Assembly (NCBI GenBank): GCA_028822935.1
Contig: JAPKCM010000007.1
Span: 1-64,000, forward strand
Length of the DNA: 64,000 nucleotides
Origin: Akkermansiaceae bacterium
GTDB lineage: Bacteria > Verrucomicrobiota > Verrucomicrobiia > Verrucomicrobiales > Akkermansiaceae
Direction: 5' to 3'
The notes under the pieces are model-generated. The model was not told the origin of the DNA, ran no database searches, and saw nothing but the letters and a program-made list of their open reading frames with translations. Both the position numbers and the translations under genes were made by a program. This document shows, in pieces, positions 54,533 to 64,000 of this stretch; within the stretch, counting starts at the first letter, position 1, and each line of letters begins with the position of its first letter.

Positions 54533-55879
54533 ATGAATATCATCATCGTGGGAGCAGGGGAAATCGGTCGTCATTTGGCCATCGAGCTTTCCCGTCGGGG
54601 CCACACTATTTCCGTCATCGAGAGTGATGGGCCTCGAGCGGCCGAACTCGAACGAAAAATTGAAGCTAAAGTGATCGTCGGAGATGGTTGCAGCCTCAAT
54701 CTCCTTGCCGAGGCGCGCATTGGTGATTGCGAATTGTTCCTCGCATTGACGAGCGAAAACACAGTAAACCTCATGAGCGCGAGCATTGCGAAATCGCTTG
54801 GGGTCGAACGTGTTATTAGCCGTGTCCACCCAGGTTTGCAGCGGGAAGAGTGGCTCTTTGACTTCCGGGGGCATTTCAATATCGATCACATTTTCAGCTC
54901 CGAAAGATTATCAGCGATTGAATTAGCAAAATTTATCCGGAATCCGGATTCCTTGGTTGTCGAGGAGATTGCGCGTGGAAAAATTGAACTTCAGCAGGTT
55001 AAAGTAAGTCCAAAAAGTGACGTTCTTGGCAAGCCGCTTCGGGAAATTAATTTTCCTGGCCGCACGCGGATTGCGTTGGTGAGTCGCGGCGATGTCCATG
55101 AAGTTCCTAATGCGGAAACCATCCTTGAGGCAGGGGACATCATTACCATCTTTGGAGAACCAAGAAAGCTGCGCCAATTGGTAGAGAGCCTTCAAAAGGA
55201 AGTCAGCAAGAAGGAAGGTCCCAGTGTCGTCATCTTCGGTGGTGGCGAGTATGGCTTTGCGCTCGCACAAATGTTAGAAAGCTGGAATTGTCGGGTGAGA
55301 ATCTTTGAGCGTGACGTGGATCTTGCGAGTGATCTGGCGGATAGGCTCTCAAACACCACCGTGATTAATGCGGATGCGACGTCACTTTCTGAGCTCGAGG
55401 AAGAGCAAGTTGGTGACGCCGATTTCTTCGTGGCGACAAGCAGCAGTGATGAGGACAATGTCATGACCTGCCTGCAGGCAAATAGTCTGGGTGCACAAAA
55501 CTGTCTTACTTTAATTCACCGTGCTGATTATGCAAAAGCGATCAGTGGCTCTGGTCGGCACTTTGGGGTGGTCGCGGCCGTCAGTCCGCGAGAAGCCTCG
55601 AGGAAGGAAATTTCACGGTTCCTCACAACAGAGAACTTTCATGTGGTCCGTAAATTGGGACATGGCATGGTGATTGAGACCCAGATTAATGAAGGAGCTA
55701 AAGCCGACGGGAAAAAAGTGGGTGAGATGAAGTGGCCCGAAGGCTGTGTTCTTGTGGGACTCCTTAAAGGTCTTCAAGCAATTGTCCCAAGCGCCGATGA
55801 CGTCCTCAGTAAAGGTGATCAGGTTTTCGCGGTGGTCGCCAATAAGGCCGAGAAGAAATTCCTTAAGCTCGTTCATTAG
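54533..55879 (+). CDS. trkA: Trk potassium transport regulator TrkA
   Basis: TrkA is the peripheral NAD-binding subunit of the Trk K+ uptake system. The 448-residue chain has two TrkA_N (GAGEIGRHLAIELSRRGH and FGGGEYGFALAQMLES) and two TrkA_C domains in N-C-N-C order, as in classic TrkA. It follows phoH by 56 bases. No trkH/ktrB membrane subunit lies within the window, so its partner is encoded elsewhere. Confidence 0.94.
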   Translation: MNIIIVGAGEIGRHLAIELSRRGHTISVIESDGPRAAELERKIEAKVIVGDGCSLNLLAEARIGDCELFLALTSENTVNLMSASIAKSLGVERVISRVHPGLQREEWLFDFRGHFNIDHIFSSERLSAIELAKFIRNPDSLVVEEIARGKIELQQVKVSPKSDVLGKPLREINFPGRTRIALVSRGDVHEVPNAETILEAGDIITIFGEPRKLRQLVESLQKEVSKKEGPSVVIFGGGEYGFALAQMLESWNCRVRIFERDVDLASDLADRLSNTTVINADATSLSELEEEQVGDADFFVATSSSDEDNVMTCLQANSLGAQNCLTLIHRADYAKAISGSGRHFGVVAAVSPREASRKEISRFLTTENFHVVRKLGHGMVIETQINEGAKADGKKVGEMKWPEGCVLVGLLKGLQAIVPSADDVLSKGDQVFAVVANKAEKKFLKLVH

Positions 55880-56209
55880 GTGATTTTTCTAAAGGCCCTG
55901 AGAATCGCATATTTGAATACGAACTGCACGTGGGGTCGGTCTGGGCAATTTGCCATTTTCCTCGTCAGCTGTCGTTCCGCGGCCAACCCGCGAGACCAAA
56001 GAGAAATCTGGGGAGGTTGCCTTTGGGGAAAGCCGGTACCAAAATCTTAGATGCGGCCGAAGGGAAGAGAGATTATCCGAAAGTTTGCCGGGATTAGGAG
56101 TTGGCACCGATTCTGGAAGGAACCACAGGAGTGGTCGCTCTTTTATAACTTCACACAATATATGTAATGCTTAATTAGTGACTGGTTTATATCCCCTAGG
56201 GTAAAGCAC
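55880..56209. other. Intergenic region without a recognisable gene
   Basis: About 330 bases between trkA and the RDD remnant. Short open frames on either strand (for example minus 55889-56158) encode nothing I recognise and show no ribosome binding site or family motif. The last 70 bases are AT-rich (TTTATAACTTCACACAATAT, then ATGTAATGCTTAATTAG), which may include a promoter for minus-strand transcription into trkA's 3' side, but I see no clear element. Confidence 0.5.
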
Positions 56210-56812
56210 TTAGCCTCCTGGATTAACTGGTTCGACTCGTTCTCGAATCACCCGGGTTCCGCCCATGTCGTCATGTAGGCAGTTATGCTCAGATCGGAAG
56301 ATCATGAGGACGTTGATCAAATCAAAAAGATTTCCAAGTTTTGGAATATTTGAAATGACAGTGGGCAAAACACTCCCGCTTCCAGAAAATGGTGCTCCAA
56401 GTTGCACCCGAACCGTCTAGCATCACAATGCGTGTTCCGCGTCGCAATTTTTCCGATGCTCTCCTCTTGTGTGCCAGAAAAAACTCTGGACCCCAAAATA
56501 AGCTCCCATCATCGCAACCGTCGCTAGAATAGAATCGGACCAATCTGATTCGCGTTCAAGCCACTCATCGCATGAATCTACCGTTAAGCCATCACCGATT
56601 ATGATGACTGGGAGTGCTACGACAAGTAAGACAATCGCGTCGATGATTGCACCACCCAAGCGCGCCCAACGACTCGCGTAATTAGAGGCACTGGGGATTT
56701 CAAAATTACGTGAATCTGAACCCTCGGCGACAACTTCACTCGTTGGCGGCGGCGTAAGGATTTTCTTCGGTAACCATCTACATTTCGAGCATGAGACGCG
56801 TCGGGTTCTCAA
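56210..56812 (-). pseudogene. RDD family membrane protein, multiply frameshifted
   Basis: The family signature SNYASRWARLGGAIIDAIVLLVV is followed by FGVQSFFWHTRGE in one frame. The next segment (SEKLRRGTRIVMLDGSGATW) lies in a second frame, and the last (PTVISNIPKLGNLFDLINVL, then HNCLHDDMGGTRVIRE) in a third. Two indels are therefore needed: one near 56467, one at the T run near 56371. Two hits in a 600-base gene argue for real decay over sequencing error. Its 5' end overlaps the odhB stop, so upstream sequence of an intact gene may be missing. Confidence 0.8.
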
Positions 56813-58157
56813 TGCTATTCTTAACGCTGATTAGAAATGTCACCGCTTCCCTTCCGTCGACGAGTCGGTGATCATAGCTCATTGCCAAATACATCATCGG
56901 GAGAATCTTCACCTCTCCATTCACCGCCATCGGGCGTTGTTGGATGGTGTGCATTCCTAGAATACCGCTTTGTGGAGGATTTAGGATTGGCGTGCTCAGG
57001 AGTGAGCCATAAACGCCGCCATTCGAGACTGTAAAAACGCCGCCAGAGAGATCAGTGAATTCGATCTTTCCGTCGCGAGCCTTCATCGCGTAATCCAAAA
57101 TATCCTGCTCAATCTGCGCGAAACTCTTTTGATCGCAGTCCCGGAGGACGGGAACCACAAGCCCTTTTTCTGTTCCGATCGCGACTCCGATGTCAAAAAA
57201 ATGATTCTCGATGATGTCGTTTTCTTCAATGCGGGCGTTGATCGAAGGCACCTCTTTGAGCGCTTGAACCACGGCTTTAATGAAAAAGGACATGAAGCCA
57301 AGTTTCACGCTATGTCTTGCGACGAAGTCTTCCTGAACTTGTCTGCGGAGCTTCATCACGGCCGACATATCGGCCTCGTTAAAGGTGCTCAGAATGGCCG
57401 CAGTTTGCTGGGCGGTGACGAGGTGCTGGGAAATTTTGCGACGTAGCGGCGTCATCTTTTTCCTGGTGAAGCGGCCTTCCTCAGCTGACGGCGTAATTTT
57501 CTTCTTTTGAGTCGAAGCTGGAGTCGCTTGAGCGGGCGCTTTTTCCTGCAGTGTTTTTTGCACGGGGGAAGTCCCCTTCTCTTCCTCTACTCCCCCACGA
57601 ACTGGTCCTGTGGTGAGCGTTCCGAGAGTGGCTCCGATATCGATTTCTGATCCCTCGGAAACCTCGATTTTGATCGTTCCCGCGACTTCGGCTTCAAGTT
57701 CGGATGAGACCTTATCGGTGTCGAGAGTCACCATGACTTCTCCTTTTTTGACATAAGACCCATCGACTACCGACCATGCCGCGACCGTGGCAGAAGTGAT
57801 CGAATCTCCGGCCGCTGGGACTTTGATTGGGACGACTTCGGCTTGGTTTTCCTGGGCAGGAGATTTCTTTGGCTCCTCTGTCTTCTTCTCCGGTGTTTGC
57901 GTTGGAGGGCCCGCGGTGACTGCTCCTTCGGCAATCATTCCAACGACAGTTCCAATAGCGACTTCTTCACCTTCTGGAACGGTGATGGAAAGAGTGCCAG
58001 ATACCTCTGCTTCAAGTTCGTTCGACACTTTGTCTGTTTCGAGGGTGACGAGAGTTTCCCCTTTTTGGACGGCGTCACCCTCTCCTTTATGCCATTGAGC
58101 AACGAGAGCAGAGGTGACTGATTCACCGACTGGTGGAATTTTAATTTCGTGAGACAT
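56778..58157 (-). CDS. odhB: Dihydrolipoamide succinyltransferase-like E2 with two lipoyl domains
   Basis: This is the E2 acyltransferase component of the 2-oxoglutarate dehydrogenase complex, which transfers succinyl to CoA. The 459-residue protein has two lipoyl domains (lipoyl lysines K43 in ETDKVSNEL and K149 in DTDKVSSEL), a linker, then a catalytic domain with [17 protein letters not shown]. OdhB normally has a single lipoyl domain and a peripheral subunit-binding domain; here residues 186-240 show no PSBD pattern. Placed 25 bases after odhA. No E3 gene is in the window. A different acyl preference (pyruvate or branched chain) is less likely given odhA next door. Confidence 0.9.
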   Translation of the reverse strand: MSHEIKIPPVGESVTSALVAQWHKGEGDAVQKGETLVTLETDKVSNELEAEVSGTLSITVPEGEEVAIGTVVGMIAEGAVTAGPPTQTPEKKTEEPKKSPAQENQAEVVPIKVPAAGDSITSATVAAWSVVDGSYVKKGEVMVTLDTDKVSSELEAEVAGTIKIEVSEGSEIDIGATLGTLTTGPVRGGVEEEKGTSPVQKTLQEKAPAQATPASTQKKKITPSAEEGRFTRKKMTPLRRKISQHLVTAQQTAAILSTFNEADMSAVMKLRRQVQEDFVARHSVKLGFMSFFIKAVVQALKEVPSINARIEENDIIENHFFDIGVAIGTEKGLVVPVLRDCDQKSFAQIEQDILDYAMKARDGKIEFTDLSGGVFTVSNGGVYGSLLSTPILNPPQSGILGMHTIQQRPMAVNGEVKILPMMYLAMSYDHRLVDGREAVTFLISVKNSIENPTRLMLEM

Positions 58158-58182
58158 CGAAGTAAGAAAAAAATGTAAAAAA

Positions 58183-60957
58183 TTAGACGGAAAAGGCCTT
58201 CTTTACGAGCATTTTCTGCTCGCGTTTATGAACGGCTTTGGAGCCAGTTGAGGGGCTGGATGCACGGTCTCGGCCGGCATAGCGGACACGGGATTTTGTA
58301 ATGCGCTCGAGTCGCGGTTGGATGAATGACCAAGCACCCATGTTGAGAGGTTCTTCCTGGCACCAAATGAATTTTTTTGCCGAGGCATAGGGGCTCGTTG
58401 CCATTTTAATCCCGTCGGCATCAAGAGGATAGAGTTGCTCAACTCGGACAATCGCAGCGTGTTTGATGTTATTTTCCTCCCGGTGAGCAAGGAGATCATA
58501 GTAGACTTTTCCACTACAAAAGATGACTCGATTCACTCGCTCCGGATTATCAAATTCGTGATGATCGGGGATGATTTCCTGGAACGCTGTTTCATCGAGG
58601 AAATCCTCAAGATGGGAAACTGCTTGAGGATGATTCAGGAGACTCTTGGGCGTCATCAGAATCAGCGGCTTCCGGGTCGGTGAATGCTTTTGTCGACGCA
58701 GAGCGTGGAAGTATTGCGCTGGTGTCGAAAAGTTCCCCACGATCATGTTCTTCTCTGCGCAAAGCTGGAGAAAACGCTCCAGTCGGGCGCTGGAGTGCTC
58801 GGGCCCCATGCCCTCGTATCCGTGAGGAAGAAGCATCACCATCGAGCTAGGGGTTTGCCATTTGGATTCCGCAGAGGAAATGAACTGATCAATAATGACC
58901 TGAGCCCCATTGGCAAAGTCGCCGAATTGAGCTTCCCAAAGGATGAGCATGTTGGGGCAACCTAGAGAATAGCCGTAGTCGAAACCGAGCACCGCCGTTT
59001 CAGAAAGAAGCGAATTATAAACGCAGAATCTCTCCTGTTTTTCACTTAGATTCCGCAGGGGAATATAGCGCTCACGAGTGTCATAATCGTAGAACACCGC
59101 ATGACGCTGCGAGAAGGTACCGCGTCGACAATCCTGCCCCGAGAGACGAACTGGATATCCCGCAATCAAGAGAGCTCCAAACGCCAATGATTCAGCGAAT
59201 GCCCAATCAAAGGGCCCCCCGTTTTCAAGCGCCTCAATTCTTCGTGGGATGAAACGTTTCGCGAGAGTCGGATGCAGAGAGAAAGTTTCAGGAATTGTCG
59301 TGAGTGTCTTCCCGATGTGCTGGAGCTGTTCGACTGAAATTCCGGTTGTGACATTGTCAAAACTAAACTCCGGCTGAACCTCAGCAGTTGAACCCGTGAA
59401 GACCGTCCTGTCACCTTCATCGCTGTGTTTCCGCATCTTGCTCAACCCCTCCTCAAGCTCCTCCCAAATCTTGTCGTGGATCGCTTGGCCTTCAGATTCC
59501 GAAATCACCCCTGCTCCGATGAGCTCGTTTCGATAGAGCTGTCCTGCTGTCTTGCGACCCATTATCTTGCGATAAATGTGTGGCTGAGTGAATGCCGCCT
59601 GATCGTTTTCGTTGTGCCCTTGGCGACGGTAGCAATACATGTCGATCACGACATCGCGGCTGAACTCCTGTCGGAAATCGAGTGCAAATTGCGCGGCCCA
59701 GATGAGTTCCTCGGGACGTTCGCCATTCACATGAAGAATGGGTGCTTCGATCATTTTGGCCACATCGGTCGCGTAGGGCGAAGAGCGCGCGTCCTCCGGC
59801 ATCGTGGTGAATCCGATCTGATTATTAATAATCAGATGGATTGTTCCCCCGGTACGATAACCCTCTAGCTGTGAAAGATTGAGGACTTCGGCTACCGGAC
59901 CTTGTCCTGCAAAAGCGGCATCGCCATGGATGAGGAGCGGAAGGACCACGGTGCGGTCCGTTTGAGCGCCGTCATCACCAATGAGGCGTTGCCTGGCTCG
60001 TGCCTTCCCCTCAACCACCGGATTCACCGCTTCAAGGTGGCTCGGGTTGGCTGCCAGACTGATGCGGACTTCGCCATCCGGAAGTTTGCGAACCTTTTCG
60101 TATCCGAGATGGTATTTCACATCACCATCCCCTGCCACCAGATCTGGGACATAGTTCGGGGTGAATTCGTAAAGGAGAGTCGATAGTGATTTTTTGACGA
60201 AATGCGCCAAGACGTTCAACCGGCCCCGGTGAGCCATGCCCATTTCAATTTCGCTCACTCCCGCACTGGGACACGCTTCAAGGATTCGATTGAGGAGGAC
60301 GATCAAGCCTTCTCCTCCTTCGAGGGAGAATCGCTTCTCCCCCAGAAACTTTTTACCAAGGAAGCTTTCGAAAAGCTCTCCTTCGAGGAGCCATTGCAGT
60401 GCTTTTTTCTTATCCTCTGTCGTGATATCAGGCCGGGCCACCCGGTTTTCGATACGCTGTCTGATCCAATGGCGCACCTCCGTCTGGTGGATGTGCATGA
60501 ATTCGAAGCCGATTTTCCCAGAATAGGTTTCGTGAAGAGCTTCGATCAGTGATCCAAGAGGAATCGCTTCCCCTTTTCGAAAAAATTGGGTGCTCGCTTC
60601 TTTGGCGAGATCACTCCTCTTGAGTCCAAATGCCGTCAATTCAAGTCTGGGATTCTGCTTTGGAGCATCATCGAGCGGATTGATGTGAGCTTGAGTATGA
60701 CCCAGTGTGCGGTAGTTGTAGACAAGGCTCACGACCTTCCCCCGGAACATCAGCTGTTCCTCAGAGAGAGCTACTGAGCTTGTAGTTGCGGGATTACTGC
60801 CATTAGGACCGCCCTTTTTCGGTTCGGTCGAGCCCAACTCAAATCCCTCGAAGAACGCTGACCAGACAGGCTCCACTGATTGAGGGTCGTTCTCCCACTC
60901 CGCATACTTTTCATCTAGAAGTGACGCATTGAGGCGTGATGAAATGTGCGAGGACAT
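58183..60957 (-). CDS. odhA: 2-oxoglutarate dehydrogenase E1 component
   Basis: E1o decarboxylates 2-oxoglutarate with thiamine diphosphate and passes the succinyl group to the lipoyl arm of E2. The protein has 924 residues. It contains the N-terminal [27 protein letters not shown] (the short E2-docking-like helix of E1o), [14 protein letters not shown], the ThDP-binding [12 protein letters not shown] region, NNQIGFTT, then [20 protein letters not shown]-type sequence (seen as [20 protein letters not shown]) and a C-terminal [18 protein letters not shown]. Its start lies 126 bases from the divergent ABC gene. odhB follows by 25 bases. Confidence 0.97.
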   Translation of the reverse strand: MSSHISSRLNASLLDEKYAEWENDPQSVEPVWSAFFEGFELGSTEPKKGGPNGSNPATTSSVALSEEQLMFRGKVVSLVYNYRTLGHTQAHINPLDDAPKQNPRLELTAFGLKRSDLAKEASTQFFRKGEAIPLGSLIEALHETYSGKIGFEFMHIHQTEVRHWIRQRIENRVARPDITTEDKKKALQWLLEGELFESFLGKKFLGEKRFSLEGGEGLIVLLNRILEACPSAGVSEIEMGMAHRGRLNVLAHFVKKSLSTLLYEFTPNYVPDLVAGDGDVKYHLGYEKVRKLPDGEVRISLAANPSHLEAVNPVVEGKARARQRLIGDDGAQTDRTVVLPLLIHGDAAFAGQGPVAEVLNLSQLEGYRTGGTIHLIINNQIGFTTMPEDARSSPYATDVAKMIEAPILHVNGERPEELIWAAQFALDFRQEFSRDVVIDMYCYRRQGHNENDQAAFTQPHIYRKIMGRKTAGQLYRNELIGAGVISESEGQAIHDKIWEELEEGLSKMRKHSDEGDRTVFTGSTAEVQPEFSFDNVTTGISVEQLQHIGKTLTTIPETFSLHPTLAKRFIPRRIEALENGGPFDWAFAESLAFGALLIAGYPVRLSGQDCRRGTFSQRHAVFYDYDTRERYIPLRNLSEKQERFCVYNSLLSETAVLGFDYGYSLGCPNMLILWEAQFGDFANGAQVIIDQFISSAESKWQTPSSMVMLLPHGYEGMGPEHSSARLERFLQLCAEKNMIVGNFSTPAQYFHALRRQKHSPTRKPLILMTPKSLLNHPQAVSHLEDFLDETAFQEIIPDHHEFDNPERVNRVIFCSGKVYYDLLAHREENNIKHAAIVRVEQLYPLDADGIKMATSPYASAKKFIWCQEEPLNMGAWSFIQPRLERITKSRVRYAGRDRASSPSTGSKAVHKREQKMLVKKAFSV

Positions 60958-61083
60958 GGTAATAAGTTGGTAAGGAGGTTGAGATTCGAGCTTGGAATCG
61001 TACGACCTGTGTCGTTAGTTAGTTCCCACACCTTCGCGAGTCAATCGCTCAGCTCCTAATCCCACCTCTATTTTCACCATCGC

Positions 61084-62016
61084 ATGATCGAGATTGTAAA
61101 TCTCAGTAAGCGCTATGGCCGCCATTTGGCGGTCGATGAGATTTCTTTTGAAGTCCAGCGCGGAGAAATCGTAGGATTTCTGGGGCCTAATGGCGCCGGA
61201 AAGACCACCACCCTAAGAATGCTCACCGGTTACCTCCCACCTAGTTCCGGGGCAGCACGCATCGCCGGACTCGATATTTTTCGAGAGTCACTCGAGGTGC
61301 GAAAGAAGATCGGCTACATGCCGGAAAATGTTCCTCTTTATATCGAGATGCGCGTTAAGGAGTATTTGCGCTTCCGTGGGGCACTGAAAGGACTTTCCGG
61401 AGGGAAGCTCCGCACCCGGCTTGGCGACGTGATGGAAACGTGCGGGCTCACTCATGTGCGGCGCAAAATGATCAAGACCCTCTCCAAAGGCTACCGGCAA
61501 CGGGTTGGCTTGGCGGATGCCCTCATCCACGAACCTGAACTCCTCATTCTCGATGAACCCACAAACGGTCTCGATCCCAATCAGATTCGGGCGATCAGAC
61601 GATTGATCCAAAATTTGGGCCAAGAGCACACCATTCTCCTTTCGACCCACATTTTGAGCGAAGTCGAAATGACCTGTAGCAAGGTCGTGATTATCGATGA
61701 GGGGAAGGTGAAGGCAGCGGACTCTCCGTCGAACCTCATATCTTCGATGAGGCGGGCTGGTAGAGTGACAATGGAACTCAAGATTGCTCCAGAAGTTGGA
61801 GAGACTGTTCTCCCGACCTTAGACAATGTCACAAAGGTCACGAGTGAACCTCTGCAAGATGGATGGACAAGATTCTCGGTCTTTGTCGCTCCAAACACCG
61901 ACACCCGGATTCGTCTGGCCGCTTTGGCTGCCGAAAAAGGGTGGCCTCTTCGTTCCCTCGCTCGTCGAAACGCGAACTTGGAAGAGGTTTTCGTAGAACT
62001 CACGAGAAAAGACTAG
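61084..62016 (+). CDS. ABC transporter ATP-binding protein (GldA-like)
   Basis: This 310-residue ABC ATPase resembles GldA and the NosF/CcmA group. Walker A is GPNGAGKTTT (about 33-42), the signature is LSKGYRQRVGLADALIHEP, and Walker B LLILDEPTNGLDP and the switch His in STHILSEVEM follow. The C-terminal 90 residues form a domain common in this subfamily. The permease starts 4 bases downstream and the GldG-like gene overlaps the permease stop by 4, so the three form an operon. The trio resembles GldA-GldF-GldG, linked to gliding motility in Bacteroidota but widespread elsewhere. Confidence 0.9.
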   Translation: MIEIVNLSKRYGRHLAVDEISFEVQRGEIVGFLGPNGAGKTTTLRMLTGYLPPSSGAARIAGLDIFRESLEVRKKIGYMPENVPLYIEMRVKEYLRFRGALKGLSGGKLRTRLGDVMETCGLTHVRRKMIKTLSKGYRQRVGLADALIHEPELLILDEPTNGLDPNQIRAIRRLIQNLGQEHTILLSTHILSEVEMTCSKVVIIDEGKVKAADSPSNLISSMRRAGRVTMELKIAPEVGETVLPTLDNVTKVTSEPLQDGWTRFSVFVAPNTDTRIRLAALAAEKGWPLRSLARRNANLEEVFVELTRKD

Positions 62017-62020
62017 TTAG

Positions 62021-62773
62021 ATGCGCACCTTCCGAATTCTCTTTTTCAAAGAGCTGAAATCCTACTTTCTCTCGCCTTTTGGCTGGTTGATCTGTGGGTT
62101 TGCAGCACTCATGCAGGCTCTCTCGCTCTCGACGACGATGAAAGGCTTTTTGGACTCTCCCCGGTCTGAAAGCCTCGTCTTCGCGACCTTTCAGGCGCCC
62201 ACCTTTTGGTTCTATTTCCTGTTCCTCTTCCCTGTTCTTACCATGCGCCTCTTTTCGGAAGAGAGCCGGGCGGGAACTCTTGAAGGACTCCTAACCGCCC
62301 CGGTGAAGACCTGGCACGTGGTGCTTTCCAAGTATTTCGCGTCGTATGTTACTTATCTGATTCTGTGGATACCTGCCTTTTTTCACTTTAAACTCTTCAC
62401 CATTATCACTGATGTTCCCCCTCCCTTTTCAAGCGGAGAGCTAGTTGGGGTATTCTCGATTCTAGCCCTCATGGGAGCGCTGTTTATCGCCTTCGGCTGT
62501 TTGGCATCGTGTCTCACTTCGAGCCAAATTATTGCCGGAGTCGTTTGTGTGGGAATCCTCTTCGTCCACTTTCTCCTTGGGCTGATCACCTTCTTCTATG
62601 GAGATCAGATCGATGCAGCTCCCTTCTTTAGCTTCATCTCATCTCGAGAACATCTCGCAACCTTCTCCCGTGGCCTGATCGATACTCGACCCATTGTCTA
62701 CTATCTTACCGCCACCAGCTTTACTCTTTTCATTACTCATCACTTGCTGGACTACCGCCGTTGGAAGCCATGA
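62021..62773 (+). CDS. ABC-2 type transporter permease (GldF-like)
   Basis: This 250-residue membrane protein has six hydrophobic segments of the ABC-2 family. The N-terminal FKELKSYFLSPFGWLICGFAAL is characteristic of GldF-type permeases, as is RLFSEESRAGTLEGLLTAPVKTWHVVLSKYFA in the middle. It starts 4 bases after the ATPase gene. The substrate of these exporters is uncertain. Confidence 0.9.
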   Translation: MRTFRILFFKELKSYFLSPFGWLICGFAALMQALSLSTTMKGFLDSPRSESLVFATFQAPTFWFYFLFLFPVLTMRLFSEESRAGTLEGLLTAPVKTWHVVLSKYFASYVTYLILWIPAFFHFKLFTIITDVPPPFSSGELVGVFSILALMGALFIAFGCLASCLTSSQIIAGVVCVGILFVHFLLGLITFFYGDQIDAAPFFSFISSREHLATFSRGLIDTRPIVYYLTATSFTLFITHHLLDYRRWKP

Positions 62774-64000
62774 ATGACGATCCTAAAACAAATCTCTCCG
62801 AGATGGCTCCCCCACCCACCCCCATTACCAGGATGGGAACGGGCTCGCGTGTTGCCATTCAACTTCTCCTTGCTGTTGTGATTCTAATGAGCGCCTTTTA
62901 TATAGGGATTCTCCATCATGACCGGATGGATCTGACCAAAACTTCGCAATTCACCCTTTCAGAACAGACTACGAGCCTTTTAAAGTCATCACAGCTTCAG
63001 GATCGCGAAGAGCCAGTTAAAGTCATTGCGGCGTTGCGGAAAAACTCCACGCATTATGCGCGCTTGCGCACTTTGATCGAGGAGTATGAACGATTGGCCA
63101 AAGGGAAGCTCGATGTTGATTACCTTGATCCCATTCGAGATCAAGATCGTTCCTTGGAGGTCGCTAATAATTACAGCGACTTGCTGGCTGATCAGCTATT
63201 CAGCGATGACATCTTCATCATCGACGGTCGCTTGAGTCCACCGCTTGATCCCACATCACCGAATGCTGGCCTGAGTTTTGTCAGAGTTGAAGACATGCTG
63301 GTGATGCGCTCCGATGAGAATAAGCAACGCCGGGTGATCGGTTACCAAGACGAGGAAATGCTCACCTCCTATCTGCAGGCGGCAATCGAACCACGTCCAC
63401 GAGTCATGTACTTAATTTCCGATAAGAATGACCTCGATGCCAGCGCCTCAGCAAGCCCCAGTCAAGTTTTGTCCGAAACGATGGGACGTCTCAACGTTTT
63501 TCTTGCGCCCATCAGAATTTCAGAAATTGATAAGATTCCCGAGAATGCGGAAGGAGTCGTTTTTGCAGCTCCGCAGTATGATCTCACCGATAAGGAACTC
63601 GCTGTCGTTGAAGAATATTGGAAGAGACCAAGCTCGTCGATTTTAGCCTTTCTCGATCCCTCTGCAGACCTCACTAATCTCCGCTCTTTCTTTCGAAAAC
63701 ATGGAGTCACCCGCCGTGATGATCGTGTCTTGAAAGTCACGAACGGTCGCACCGACAGTCAAGTTCAAGCACTCTTCTCGGTGAACGCTCCGGTGAACAG
63801 TGTCACGGTCTCTCTCGAAGGAAAGGCCACACGTTTTGAAGGTCGTGTTTCTAGTTTGGAAATCCGGGAAGGCGCGGAGGATCTTGTGACACAGGGAATC
63901 CGCTGCTTCGCAGTGATTGAGACCGCGCCAGGTTTTTGGGGCGAAGTTGACTATAAGCAGCCTGATCCAAGTTTTGATGATTCCTCGGACCACCCCGGAC
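62770..64000 (+). CDS. GldG-like ABC-type auxiliary protein (partial)
   Basis: The frame starts with ATG at 62770, overlapping the permease stop (ATGA), and is open to the window end, so the C-terminus is missing. It has an N-terminal TM (RVAIQLLLAVVILMSAFYIG), then DLTKTSQFTLSEQT, characteristic of GldG-type proteins, and an extracytoplasmic ABC_transp_aux region (GKLDVDYLDPIRDQDRS; RPRVMYLISD; LAFLDPSADLTNL). It is the third member of a GldA/F/G-like operon. Confidence 0.85.
   Translation, partial: MNDDPKTNLSEMAPPPTPITRMGTGSRVAIQLLLAVVILMSAFYIGILHHDRMDLTKTSQFTLSEQTTSLLKSSQLQDREEPVKVIAALRKNSTHYARLRTLIEEYERLAKGKLDVDYLDPIRDQDRSLEVANNYSDLLADQLFSDDIFIIDGRLSPPLDPTSPNAGLSFVRVEDMLVMRSDENKQRRVIGYQDEEMLTSYLQAAIEPRPRVMYLISDKNDLDASASASPSQVLSETMGRLNVFLAPIRISEIDKIPENAEGVVFAAPQYDLTDKELAVVEEYWKRPSSSILAFLDPSADLTNLRSFFRKHGVTRRDDRVLKVTNGRTDSQVQALFSVNAPVNSVTVSLEGKATRFEGRVSSLEIREGAEDLVTQGIRCFAVIETAPGFWGEVDYKQPDPSFDDSSDHPG

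Noticed and set aside
55889-56174. Small open frames between trkA and the RDD remnant
   Set aside because: Both strands give short frames with no motif, signal or ribosome binding site.

Overview
The window looks like a chromosomal segment of a Gram-negative Verrucomicrobiota bacterium, probably in or near Verrucomicrobiales. This is inferred from gene content, as there is no rRNA or database match to rest on. Supporting signs are three prepilin-like proteins resembling the Verru_Chthon cassette proteins, a very long GreA of the kind seen in PVC bacteria, a TGTTC-N4-GAACA SOS box on an imuA-imuB-dnaE2 operon, a type II (eukaryote-like) glutamine synthetase, two Bat-type operons, a Cys-type sulfatase and a set of LPS-assembly genes. 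Gene density is high. Many convergent gene pairs touch or overlap at their 3' ends.

Layout. 1-5.6 kb: a frameshifted sulfatase cut by the window edge, thiD, apaG, 5-formyl-THF cyclo-ligase, an ECF sigma factor and lysA. 5.6-12 kb: rhomboid protease, galE, three prepilin-like genes, tRNA-Leu(AAG) and tRNA-Val(CAC), then an ECF sigma / membrane protein / PDZ protein trio. 12-15.7 kb: long GreA, enolase and an FtsB-like protein. 15.7-25 kb, mostly minus strand: an LPS block (DUF1844, kdsA, LptA/LptC-like, lptB), an M16 protease, and lptD with a nitroreductase. 25-29.5 kb: a TIGR01777 epimerase-like protein, CCA-adding enzyme followed by an AhbA/AhbB-like fusion, and a prepilin peptidase with a large insertion. 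29.5-35 kb: the SOS mutasome operon, followed by a tyrosine recombinase remnant. 35-38 kb: glnII, a kinase-like/PP2C fusion and rex.

38-52.4 kb carries two Bat-like operons on the minus strand: DUF58-DUF4381-BatA-BatB/C-BatD, and MoxR-DUF58-BatA_N protein-vWA protein. They flank a plus-strand sigma-70 gene that has a near-perfect 20-bp palindrome upstream. Only one of the two has its own MoxR ATPase. 52.5-56 kb: trhO, phoH and trkA. 56-61 kb: an RDD-family pseudogene and the 2-oxoglutarate dehydrogenase genes odhA-odhB. The encoded E2 has two lipoyl domains and no recognisable E3/E1-binding domain. 61-64 kb: a GldA/GldF/GldG-like ABC exporter, cut by the window edge.

The genes are mostly core metabolism, envelope biogenesis and regulation. 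No prophage, CRISPR array or intact insertion sequence was seen. The most unusual items are the kinase-like/phosphatase fusion, the near-leaderless SOS promoter of imuA, tRNA-Leu with an AAG anticodon, the repeat-bearing N-terminus of MoxR and the two-lipoyl E2.
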